Part shown: positions 36,530 through 48,123 of the stretch, piece after piece | How positions within the stretch are numbered: the first letter of the stretch is position 1 | Layout of the letters: each line of letters begins with the position of its first letter | NCBI GenBank assembly: GCA_025618425.1 | Contig: CM046836.1 | Span: 14,179,703-14,243,702 of the forward strand | DNA: 64,000 bases | Origin: Heliocidaris tuberculata | Taxonomy: Eukaryota; Echinodermata; Echinoidea; Camarodonta; Echinometridae | Direction: 5' to 3' | The notes under the pieces: generated by a model | What the model saw: only the letters and a program-made list of their open reading frames with translations | Database searches by the model: none | Told to the model about the DNA's origin: nothing | Program-made: the position numbers and the translations under genes

Positions 36530-39270
36530 ATCTCTCTCCAGCTCACGTTTTTCTCTCTCTCTCTCTCTCTCTCCATCTCCCCCTCTGTATCACTCGCTCT
36601 CTCTCTTTCTGATCTTCTGTTTTTCTGTCACCCTCTCTCATACATGCCATCATTCCCCCTTGTTTCCATCGTTCTCTTGCTCTTCTCTCTCTCTCTCTCT
36701 CTTTTTCTTTGTTTTACTATCTCGCACTATCTTTCACCTGTCAGAAAGATGGAGATCTTTGTCATCTACATAATGGTGTAGGTCTCAAGAAAGATCGAGA
36801 GAGAGAGAGCAGCTTGGGAGAGTTTTACAATGTAATATTATAGGGCTCCACATTAACGTTTTTTACACAGGGGGCCCTGATTGTAATTTCTAGGGTATGC
36901 ATATGCCCCCCCCCCCCTGTTTAAATGTACAAATTTGGGGGTCCAGGGTTAAAATTTGGATCCCCATGTGCATCAGACCCCTGTTAGTGTGGATCCCTTC
37001 ATATTATTTTATGAGCATTGTTACTAATGACAGAGATGACACAAAGAGAACAGATTATGAAAAATATACTGCGTTAAACTGCTGGGAGAAATAGATCAGA
37101 GATGTGTTCGACGAGGCAAAATTTGGTCTCACTATCGTAATGGAAGAGAGAGCGAGGGAGCTTTGCCTCTTTATGGTTTGTGGTGTAGTATTCCCATTTC
37201 CAAGATTTCCTATTGTTCTGTCCTTTGTAACCGAGGAAAGAAAATGCCTGTGCATAATCAAAATGAACTTGATGGAATTGGGGTAGACAGAATTCATTTG
37301 CGCTGCATATCAGTCTATGTGCTGCTATCATCGATTATTGCAGACCCAAGATGAATTTGAAAGAGGATATATTCATGTTGTGGGCTTTTATTTCTAAAAG
37401 AAGATTATGGTCAAATTGCAACCAAGAAAAAAAAAAGCTGCCATGAAAACTAGCCATTGTGAGCCATTTGCCAAAATAGCATTTTCTGTGGGATCTGTAC
37501 ACTTTGCATTATGGCAAACAAGATCATTTTCTATGCATCACATGCATATCAAACTTGATGGAACTGTTTGGTATAGAATAGAGAGAAATAATGAATTCTC
37601 ATACATGTATATCACCTTCATTGTTGATCAACAGATCACCAGTAAGCACTGTAAATGATTCATCATTTATGAGGGTTGAGGAGACACACGGCAAATGATC
37701 TTATTCACTCCCATTCCCAAAAGAGTACTTCAAAATCCAAACTGGAATTATGTCTATTGGCATAGCGCTAACAAATAAAAGTTGACATGAAAAGCTTCTC
37801 AACTTTGTAATACTTTTATGAAACACTTCGCCCTTGTAAATTGTGTAGGTATTATCTCTTGTATGAATGATAGCAGTTAGAGAGGAATTAGAATATCTAG
37901 ATGACTCTAGAGGACTAGACAGATTCCTTTATTTATTGTGATCTTATGCCCATTGTCCAGTGTGGAGAGCTTGTGATCTGACATGAACAGATTTATCTTA
38001 GCACTGGAAAGCACTGCAAGCCTTGTGTTTGGGGAATGGGCGCTTGTTGGACCCTGTATATGTACATAACTGACATTGTTTATTCATTAGTCTTTGGTGC
38101 TGTGTGTTCAGATGAGATGGGACAAGAATCGCTACATCTATCGTACAAACTATATTTGCTCTTGTACATTTTGAGAGGATACATACTTGGCGTATGGTTT
38201 TCATAACTCCTCACATATATATAGCCATTGGAACTGTATGTTTGAAACATGTAATGTAGTTGATGAGATTATACCTTTCTGTGGCATTGATTTAAAGATT
38301 GTATTTGAGTCTAATGTTGACCAACTCTTTCTCTCTCTCTCCGTTTTATATTTCGTCATCTCATTCTTCTAATATTCACAATATACTTGGGTAATATGTA
38401 CAAAGTCAAGATTTTCTATGACATCAGCAAGTTATATTGAATGTTGTATGAAGGAAAAAAAAATACTGCCTCGGTTGTTCGGTTTCCAAGTCACTTCAAT
38501 GCAGTTTTTTTTTAAATGTCCTTAGAAATGTCTTCGTTTCAACCGTTAAAACAAGGCAACTTAGCGGAGCAGTATTAAAGGGAGAATGATCAGAATAATG
38601 TTCTAAAGAAGCACCATTTTGGCAGGATGTAATCTAAAACAAGATCTTGCTTCTTCACTTTTTTGTTTTGTTGTGGTTTTTTTCCTTCAAGAATCTGGGT
38701 TAACTGGTATTAGGAAGATAAAACATATCATTTAGACATTTTGGGGGTAAGGAGTATCAAGGGTATTGGGTTTACTATTCTTGCTTTTTCATGTATCAGA
38801 TAAGTGGTGTGCTTTTATCATTGTATCAGTGTCTAAATTCCAGAACAACCTTTTGAAATGTGTTCAAGTACTCGTCTTTTTAAATACCCCAAGCTTGTAA
38901 ATAGAACCTTGTGTAGTTAGAACTCCCCCCAATTGTGGAGAATATCTGTCATTGTGTTTGTCCATATAAATAGCGCACCAAAAGTCTATTTGATATGATT
39001 ACATTTTTAAATTGTTTTATTATACAAGATATTTCTTTAATTTTTATTTATCATGCCACCATGAAAGGGAATTAGGATTATCTATTTCTTATGAATTATT
39101 GTACTTCTTCTTTTTGTTTCCTTGCACAATAGATTGTTAATAGATATATGAAGAAAGAGCATTACTTATTACATCACTGTGTGTTGTCTTTTCTGTAGAG
39201 GTATACCCTGAAAACATATTGTTCTGTGAAATTATACTCTACTATCATTAAATTTAATGACAGGTGGTGT
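36530..39270 (+). other. PKA-RI 3' UTR and candidate polyadenylation region
   Basis: The sequence after the stop is non-coding. TC repeats lie at about 36545-36575 and 36680-36705. Candidate poly-A signals are AATAAA at 37774-37779 and ATTAAA at 39247-39252. The latter is followed by a GT-rich GGTGGTGTCT. Which is used cannot be settled from sequence alone. Confidence 0.5.
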
Positions 39271-39589
39271 CTAAAGAAATGATTGGACTCTTGTTTTTAT
39301 TGGTTTTATTGAAATAACCATGTGAGAAATATGGTGGTTAGGTCTGCATTCATGAAACCCTGTTTACACTGGTAATTCCTATGGAACTGCAATGATCTGG
39401 CACATTCGGCCGTCCTTATAGATGCAGCAAAAGCCCTGCAATTGCTAGCAAACAAAAGCAACAACATTCTTAGTGCAAGCAAATGCTTTCTCATGTCTAT
39501 CTGATACTTGCTTGAATAGAAAAGCATTTGCTTAATTCTTTCAAAATCCTCTCAAATTAGCTTGATTTCACTTGTATGTAAATTATTTG

Positions 39590-40940
39590 CATAGTAGATT
39601 ATGAAATAGAATGGTTGAATAATTAATTGATTGTGAACAGGGTTGAATGAGTGGCTTGTAAATAGATAAATGAGTGGTATAAAGTGAGTTGAGTAATATC
39701 AAGCTCAGATGGTTAATTACATGAACGATGAGGATGGAGTTACTATTGATCCATAGATAAATGGAGCAATCAATAGTTTCATTGATATATTGATGAAGTA
39801 GGTATACTACCGAAAGAGTGAGTAAGAAATGTAAATGAATGGTGGAGTGCGTAATTAATTGATTGGATAAGGCGAATAAGTGTTCAAGAGCAATTGACTG
39901 ATTGGTTGAACTTGAGTGCATTAGTGTTATTGCTTGATGGAGTAATTAACTAAAAGTGATTGATATAATGAGTATGTAGTTGGGTGATTGAAAGTAATTG
40001 AAATGTAGGTCAATAATTTTATTGAATGTGTAACAAATTAATTGTGGTTGATTTGAGTTGTTGATCAGTATTGTGGTTGATTTGAGTTGTTGATGAGTTG
40101 TTGAGTTGTTGATCAGTAGAGTGGGTAATTAATTGATGGTAATTTATTGGCACCATTCAATGGAGAAATTATGAATTTACAGGAATTGATTGAATGGGAG
40201 ATTTATGTAACATTGACTTGCAGAGTAAGCTTTAAATCAATAGTAATTGATTGATATTGAAGGAGTTATATCGTATTCAAGTGAGTATAATGATTGATTA
40301 ATTGAAAGTAATTCATGATTAAAGTGAGAAAGTAATATAGATTGAAAATAAATTGCTTGTGATAAAGTAATGAAGTATTCAACATTAATTGGTAATTGAT
40401 ATAGAGTATGTGATTAGTTGATAGTAATCAACTGATAAATAGAGTAAGTTAATGATTAGTAAGGGGCTAGTAAATTGATAAATGAGTTAGTAAATACCCT
40501 TAATTGGTAGAGTAAGTAATTTACTGATTGCACTCAAGTCATGTACATTGTTTGATTGGAGAGTGATTGATTGATTGGAAGAGTAATTTATCGATCTTTA
40601 ATAATTGATTAATAGTAAACAAGTTTGTTGAGATGATATATTGATAAGTATAGGGTAATTAATCAAATGGTTTATAAAATGAAAGGAAATGATGATTGAT
40701 GGATAAAGTGATCAATAGTAATCAACTCAACAAAGTGGTTGAATTGATACATGTATATTAATTTCTAGAGGGAGTATATTGATTGATAGAGAATATATCG
40801 ATCATATTGATAGGAAGAGAGTAATTTTAGTATATTTATTGTTAGATGGAGTATATTGATGGGTGGATTGATCGAATGAGAGAGTTAGTGATTGACAGTG
40901 TTTGTATCATTGTTTGATAAATATCGATTAATTGATTGAT
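39590..40940. repeat. C-depleted degenerate ATTGATTGA-type repeat
   Basis: About 1.35 kb of + strand almost free of C, built from shifting variants of TTGATTGAT, TAATTGA and AGTGAGT. No fixed period is evident by eye. The Leu/Ile/Ser-rich open frame on the - strand follows from this composition and is not a gene. Confidence 0.75.
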
Positions 40941-41141
40941 AAAAATTATGCAATGTAACAAGTAAAAATATACAACATGGCATCTTTTGAGTAGACCCAT
41001 AGGTCTTAAAAATAGACAAACCTGCAATTTTATTTGGACTTTTGGTTTTCGTCCCGGTGAATTCATTTTGCATATTCAGTAACACAATTCTTAATCTTAT
41101 TTTTATTAGAACATTGCGGATAGCTACACAGTTTTGCCGAG

Positions 41142-41152
41142 AAAAAAAAAAA
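41142..41152 (-). terminator. RNA polymerase III oligo-T terminator of tRNA-Arg
   Basis: Eleven A on the + strand, so eleven T on the transcribed - strand, start 11 bases after the tRNA 3' end. Confidence 0.85.
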
Positions 41153-41163
41153 CCCGCCATGAG

Positions 41164-41236
41164 CACCTCCGATGGGACTCGAACCCACAATCCCCGGTTT
41201 AGGAGACCGATGCCTTATCCATTAGGCCACGGAGGC
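41164..41236 (-). tRNA. tRNA-Arg (anticodon CCT)
   Basis: 73 bases reading GCCTCCGTGGCCTAATGG at the 5' end. The acceptor stem GCCTCCG pairs with CGGAGGT (one G-T). The D arm is GCCTAATGGATAAGGC. The anticodon loop CTCCTAA gives CCT and decodes AGG. The T arm is GTGGG TTCGAGT CCCAT, with discriminator G. The A and B boxes are intact and there is no intron. It looks functional and stands alone. Confidence 0.97.
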
Positions 41237-41926
41237 AGATATTTAAGATGGGTTCTCTAGAGTTTGTAATTTGTTAATGAATACACCATCTGGCGCTGTT
41301 TATCAAGATCGTCGTGAAGTAGTCACATATCTCATTATGTCTCCATGCAAAATGTATATATAGCTGAAAGGAGTCTAGACTATCACCCCGGGACAACTAC
41401 ATGTACCTTCCAAATAGGGCGAATGCCCCCGGACAGCTAAGCCATGGACGATTACCACTAAACATCTTCTCCGAACAACTTTAGTCGAATCTTATTACCT
41501 ATAATTAAGCTGTCTGATAGCAACAGGGTTAATTTTACGGGGTAGTGTTTCGGCGGTAGTTTCCAAGGGTAGTTGTCGGGGGCAATAGTACAGTCTGGAG
41601 GTAGCCGTCCTGATGCGATCTAAAGATGTCCTTAAATGGCAAGTTAAGATGAGCCACATTATGCATTGTAATCTCTAATATTTGTTTGGGGTTTGATGAT
41701 ACGATGAAAGAATGGTCTCCTACTTTTCCCTAATATTGTTATTATTATTATTTTTTTGTTGTTGCTTTTTGGAAACTTAATGGAAAAGATTTATATTTTC
41801 GTCTTTTGTTAAATTCCTAGCCAGTATACCCTAGCCCAAATATGCCATCTGGCCCGAGAAAAAGGGTAAGTAATTAGGCCTATACAGTTGAAAATGAGCG
41901 AGTTGGGTAAAAGAATTGGTCATGTG

Positions 41927-42125
41927 CAGGGGCGTCGATCCGTTTTTCGGATGGGAGGGGGGCGCGAACACCCTTCATGACATTTTAACTCATTTCCCGA
42001 GTTTTGCATCATTTTCCTTATCTTATTTTACACCCCCGGATTTATTGGGGTGCAAAACGATGTTTGCCCTCCCAATATTTTCTTGGGGGGCAACCGCCCC
42101 CTGCCACCCTATAATCGACGCCCTG
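41927..42125. mobile_element. hAT-like MITE, CAGGGGCGTCGAT ends
   Basis: CAGGGGCGTCGATCCG at the left and ATAATCGACGCCCTG at the right are inverted. The flanks GTCATGTG (41919-41926) and TTCATGTG (42126-42133) form an 8-bp duplication with one mismatch, typical of hAT elements. A fragment of the same family lies at 49119-49166. Confidence 0.8.
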
Positions 42126-42428
42126 TTCATGTGTATGCCTACGTTATCATTTAACTTCATTTGAAAAGTTGTCAGGAATGCGACCATTTTGCCTTAAAGA
42201 TAACATATAGTTTGGGGAGCCCTCAAAAACTTTTCGTGAGATATCTTTGATTTTACTTAATGAATAGCAGGGTACTAACATAACTAAGATGCTGTGAAGT
42301 TTTTTCCTCCTCAAGTGAAATATTTACTGAATGAGAGGTGAAAAGTAATAGAAATCCCTGGTCCAGTATGATTTTTGCTACCGAGACTGTCTATGAGCTT
42401 TATGAGCTTTAAGCTCGATCCCTCATAC

Positions 42429-42660
42429 CAGTGGCGGATTCAGGGGGGGGGGGGGGGCAATCCCGGTCCGTGCCCCCCCCCCCCCTTTTGAGGGAAAACA
42501 GTGCAATGTGCCCCCCCCCCTATTTGCGATTGTGCCCCCCCCCCCCCCTTTTCGAGCAGAAAACCTTGTTGTTTTTTTTTTGTTTTTGTTTTTGTTTTTG
42601 TTTTTGCTTGTCAGAGAATTATGGAGGGGAACTGGACCCCATAACCCCCCCACTGAGCGA
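42429..42660. mobile_element. hAT-like MITE remnant with G/C homopolymers
   Basis: Starts CAGTGGCGGATTCAGGGG, the same end as the element at 47319, then long G and C runs and a TTTTTG tract (42572-42606). The right border is unclear. Overlapping Pro/Gly-rich open frames are artefacts. Confidence 0.55.
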
Positions 42661-43873
42661 CTTTTGGAGGGCTGGCGAGAGACCAAAAAAATATGGGTCT
42701 CCCTCCAAGCAGTTGCCAATTATGATATTTCTATCTAACTACTCTCTATTTAGAAGTAAAGGAGCTTAATCTAAAATAGATCGAGATTTTGAGCCGAAAT
42801 AATCAAGGCAACTGTTTTAGGCCTCTTCCTCTCACTTTTTTTTAAAAATCTCTTTCCCGTTTCGTTTTATTCCGCTGCTGATTTGGTATCTCGTCATGAT
42901 TCTCGTAATGATTATACCATTTTCTCCCCCCCCCCCCCCTCTCCCTTACTATGTCACAATCTCTTTATCTCTTTCTCACTCTTTCTCACTTATTTACTTA
43001 TATATGATACAAAATAGATCTTAATGCATCTAACTCTACAGATTTTTATTTCTACATATCATGCATTGACAAGATAAAAACGGTAAACGAAGAAATTTTA
43101 ATATAAAACCGCTTGTAAGCCTTTAACAATATTATGTTGCAAGGAGATTAAACATGTAAAACAAATCAGTAATGACAATTATTTCGTCATTGTTATAATG
43201 AACATAGCTACATAGCTTTGAAAATTATTGGAAATCGTCTGAATGTTATTCTGCAAGACTGTTATTCACCCCCAGTGGCCGCACCATGCAGGATTATAAA
43301 AGTGGGGGAGCGGGGGAGGGGGGGGGGGGGACAAAATGACGGAAAAGAAAACGTTGGGGTAGAAAATGTGTAGAGGCAAACAAGAAATCCAAATCCATAG
43401 TCGAAAACTGCGTTATAGTTTAAGCAACCATATATTAACTTACATGACTTTGTAACTAAGTCGAGGGAGAGGGTACCCCAAAAAGAATTTAAAATTTGAT
43501 ATCATTAAAAATTCCGATGTCCTTTAAAGACCACCCTCCATAATACTCTTGAACAGAGACTATAGCTAGGGGGAGCTATAATGTATAACCCCCCCCCCCC
43601 CCCCCCCCCGGTGTCGCCATCGTCTTGTTTGAACCAGGAAAATCTAAGAAGAATCATAAAAAACTACTTAATTGCTAGGTTTAATTATTGTCCGATCGGG
43701 TCGATTTCTTGAACTTTCTGTTCATACACACAGTTATCATTAAATTTCCATCAAAACCGTTCGGCCAGAATTACTTTTGTTAAATCTCTGAAACTTTTGT
43801 TGGGCCGAACAATACACCAGAATGACTTCAGGCTACATTTCAGGGAATTAGTTGGGGCCAAGCCAGGAGAATT
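42661..43873. other. Non-coding sequence between repeats and CYP gene A
   Basis: No gene is supported. It contains poly-C at about 42926 and 43590-43609, poly-G at about 43318-43330, and a partial CAGTGGC-type repeat near 43272. It probably includes the 3' UTR of CYP gene A. Confidence 0.45.
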
Positions 43874-44055
43874 TTACTGTCGAGGCTCGAAGAGGACTTC
43901 AAATTTCGGAGCGTACATGGTGAATGAACCCTGCACGTTGGAAACATCGACAATGGGGCCCTCCGGGAAATGGATGTTGTAATTCTGGACCAGGTTCACG
44001 ACAGTCTGAAAGATGGTCCTGCGGGCGAGTCCCTGGCCGGGACAGGATCTTGGAC
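43874..44055 (-). CDS. CYP gene A exon 6: haem-binding loop and C-terminus
   Basis: 182 bases, acceptor AAATCCAG, TAA at 43874-43876. Encodes PRSCPGQGLARRTIFQTVVN onwards to FEVLFEPRQ. With Gly from exon 5 it completes the canonical FxxGxRxCxG, Cys being the haem ligand. Confidence 0.95.
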
Positions 44056-46010
44056 CTGGATTTAACAACAAAAACAAACAAACAAACAAACAAAACAAAA
44101 CAAAACAAAACAAACAAGGACATCACAGTGTTATACACACGGATGGTAGCACACAAACTGAAAACCAACTATGATAGGAACTCTATACTCAGCTTCATCT
44201 GAATTTCGCTTTCTCTCTCGCCACTATAGTATTGGGACATCTCAATAAACATACAGCTCACCACAGGGGTCAGATCAAGCATTTCGTAAAAGAAGGGGCA
44301 CAATGCCATAAAAAGTTTTTGTGTGTGTTTCCTTGTGTTTTTATTTGATTGTGTACTTAGGTATACCAGAAGGGTTACAAAGGGAGAGGGGATCCCCCCC
44401 CCCTATACACAAATCCGCCACAGGCCCTCGAACTCAACAGCCAATAAAACCGACAAAATAAAGAAAGACAGAGATAATTACACAAAATGTATATTGTTGC
44501 CAAGTAAAACCGACCTTTCTTATTCCAATTGCCCAACGATGTCTTGTATTGCACTTTTAGGGCATGATTATTGTTAAAAGGCGCCACTAAGAAAGGAGCG
44601 GGTAATTAAAGGGTCGATTCCCGCTTTCCGAAAAAGTGATCGACTTACCTACAGAAAATGGGGTGACTAGGCTGGCTTTGTCAGCGTCAAAGGTCAGGTC
44701 ATTGCCTTTCCCTTTCAAGAATCGTGAGGCATCAAAGACTTGCGGATCTTTCCAGTCGACATCGTTGTTATGCATGGCCCAGTGGTTGGGAATAAGGAGC
44801 GTTCCATTTTTGATATCGTAACCGCCGATCTTGCCGTCAGCGGACGCTGCATGAGGTATGCCTAATGTAGCAACCGGTCGAACGCGATGAACCTCAGTTA
44901 GGAAGGACATCGTGCGCGGAAGACTCATGCGATCATCGTACTTGACATTGCCAACGAAGTCATTGATTTCTTTGCGAATCTGAGATGAGGAAGAGAGATG
45001 GTATTGATGTTAATGAGCGGCTGGTTTGGCTTCTTCTTTTTGTGATGCTTTCATTGTTGATCTTTTCGCATTTGGAGGAATATCAAGAACTTGATGCCAA
45101 AGACAGAGTGGTGTTAACTAACAATACCTATAGCCTATTGTTTGTTGAGATTTAATTGGGGTACAGGATCTATAGGAGCAAACATTTTTAACGTAATTTG
45201 TTACCCCTTAAAAAGGACTCTTTATATAATTATATTCTCAATGGGGCGGTCGCTTCGGCCCCCTGGATACGACGGCAGGCCACCTACTGCACAGTAAAAC
45301 TTCAGAATTAGGCTTACTTTGTGGAGCGCCAGGAGTGTCAAGTCTGACAGACATTTGCGCTATTCAAGAACCCACTATTATTATTTTATTATTATTATTA
45401 TTATTATTATTATCACTTTGAGTTGCTTTCTCAGTGCAATATGCTACGTATATACATGTAATAGTGGTGGGTCTACGCGGTTAAATATTTTTAGAAGGGT
45501 CGTACATTCAATCACCAAAACTTTACACTGACTTTAAGCTCCGAAAGAGATAAAATAATATTGAAAGGAACTTTTACCTCGTCTTGAAGGCTCTGATCAT
45601 TTGCCAGATAGTAAATGTCCCATGTGATCACCTCAGGGACGGTGTTAACACCGGCCGTAAAGAAGTCAAACATGAGACGCCATCCGTCACCTGGTTGTGC
45701 GATAGAGGATGTCCCCAGTTCCTTGAAGAAATCACTGTAGTGTCGTACAAGACTGGTCTTACGGTTCTGGGAGATAGACTCGATCCCGCGGTCTTTGAGG
45801 TATTCAGCTACAGCTAGCAGCTGTAACATAATAAAGAAGAAACCCTTTTTTCAGATATCTCAACGGAAAATGTGTTATTTTGACCAGCCATGCAAAACTC
45901 TCTTGTAAATACAGTCATGTACAATGATAATTTATTTCCCATGCCGATTAAAACTCACACGATTGATTAAAACATACAAAATGCACATTGCAGTATGGTA
46001 ACATCGTGTT

Positions 46011-46074
<64 letters not shown>

Positions 46075-48059
46075 GGTGTGTATGTGTGTGCGTGCGCATG
46101 TGGGTGTGTGTTTTGGGGGTCTAAAACTCAAAATTGTCCTGTCAAATGTCGATTTTATATTGGGCATTTTCTTTCAGAGAGAACCTCTGGAAAATCATAG
46201 TTGGGGGATGCTTTGAGTTGGAGACCCCTTGTCGCCGCCTCACCCCCCCCCCCCCCCCCGATACTGCCACTGTCCCTTCAACTTTGTAAATCTTCCCCCC
46301 CCCCCCCTCATAAATCCTCCAATGTTAATTACTCGGATACGAATAGCTACAGTGATTTTAAAAATTGATATACAAAGCGTGTACTCACGCTTCCTTGGTA
46401 TTCATCTACTTTAGTATTTGGGAGTACGATGGAAAAGAATCCCGGCTTGAATAAGACACTATTACTGAGCGCTTCAATGTTCTCGTTGAACATCGGTTCG
46501 CTGCTGGCTCTATCGAATGCGACACGGTGCATGACGTCAAGTAACTGCGCCCTGAAGACCTCTTTGGGTATGACTGCTTTCAAATCATGGGGAAATGTCC
46601 CTATCAATTTGATGTTTAGGGAGGAGATAGCATCTTCTATTTTAGGTTCCACATTGGTTCTCAGGAATGTGGAATCCTTGATGGTGTTATTCACGAAGGT
46701 TCGTGCTTCATCCGATGCTTTACCGTTATCTCGTATGGTGCCTTTTGGAAAATAGATAAAATATATATCATTACCAATACAACGAAGACCAGAGAGCACC
46801 GTCATTAGTAACTGAAAAAGTTATACATCATTAATTTTCATTTATGAACGAAGTTTCGTATAATTATCAAATATTTAGTTTAGGAGGGGAAGGGGAAGGG
46901 GCTTAAGATAAAATATTATAGAGTGGATATTTAGATAAGAGGTAAAGACATAGACCTAGTGAAATGTTCTTCTAAAAAAAATCAAATGTGTAACGAAATT
47001 TAAACATTTTCCTCTCGTAACGTTGACGAAACACACTCAGAAAACAAAGGGGAAAAATTACGACGCCAACCCCTTTAGTTGAAGCTTTCCATCATGCTAA
47101 TTAACCCACAATCATGTTGTTACTGAAAAAGAAGTTTAAAAAGTGCATTTTACAATCGCCCTTTTGTTTTAAATTCGGGAAGGGGCAAAAGAACACAATT
47201 AGGTTGGCGTTTTGTGTACTTAAGGTATAGCATATAAGATATTAAAGTTGGGCCAGGGCCAGTTGTTCCTCCCTCGTTAAATCGGCCCTTACCCACATGC
47301 ACCCATCTTCGATTAGCCCAGTGGCGGATCCAGGCAGGGGCGCCAAGGGCGCGCCCCTTTAATTTTTTCTGTTTTGTGATATTTACAGTGGGAGGGGAAT
47401 ACCCCCTCCCACACCCTCCGCTTTCTCGACGCTGGCGCCCCCTATTTCAAATTCTTTGATCCGCCACTGGATTATCCTATCTGTAACAGGCTATAAGCAG
47501 AGAAGTTCATGTTCGTTGTTTGGCATCTCAAAATAAACAATCCCTGCAATTTTCCTGCAAACTTTCTGATTTTTTCCCTCATACCTCGCCACTGGATGAA
47601 TTCTTCAGGGAATTGTTTCTTGTTTGACTCTACCCCACGATCTGAGAAGATGTTATGCTTCTTCAAAAATGCTTCATCCCTGAGTTCCCTGGAGTTGATA
47701 AAGCAGATCCTGGATAAAACAAGATCTAACTCGTAGAGACCTTTGTCGTTCTTTTCGCTAATCCTTTCAGCTGCCGATCTCTGTGGAAACGGGTAGGATA
47801 AGAATTGATGAAATACGAGTATTTTCTGGGTTCAAACATCCCCCTTTGGTGTTCAAACATCCCCTTTAGGTGTGAAAACACAAACATTATAAAGCTTATT
47901 TTTAACGTCAAAATGCTTTTTTTTCCTGCTTGTCAGAGAATTTTTGAGTAAAAAGACACCCCAAAAAATGTAAAGTTGATAACCTTTTTAAAAAATTTAT
48001 TTATTTTTTGCTCCTCAGAGAATTTTGGAGTAAAAAGACACCCCTTTAAAAAATCATGG

Positions 48060-48123
<64 letters not shown>

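Noticed and set aside
42423..42769. Pro- and Gly-rich open frames
   Set aside because: They are produced by poly-C/poly-G runs in a hAT-like MITE remnant.
44636..46755. + strand open frames opposite the P450 exons
   Set aside because: They are antisense shadows of exons whose - strand translation carries the P450 motifs.
46747..46782. A 33-base micro-intron (GTAATG...AAAAG) in CYP gene A exon 3
   Set aside because: It is a multiple of three in the wrong frame, so removing it does not restore the reading frame. It is also too short for an animal intron.
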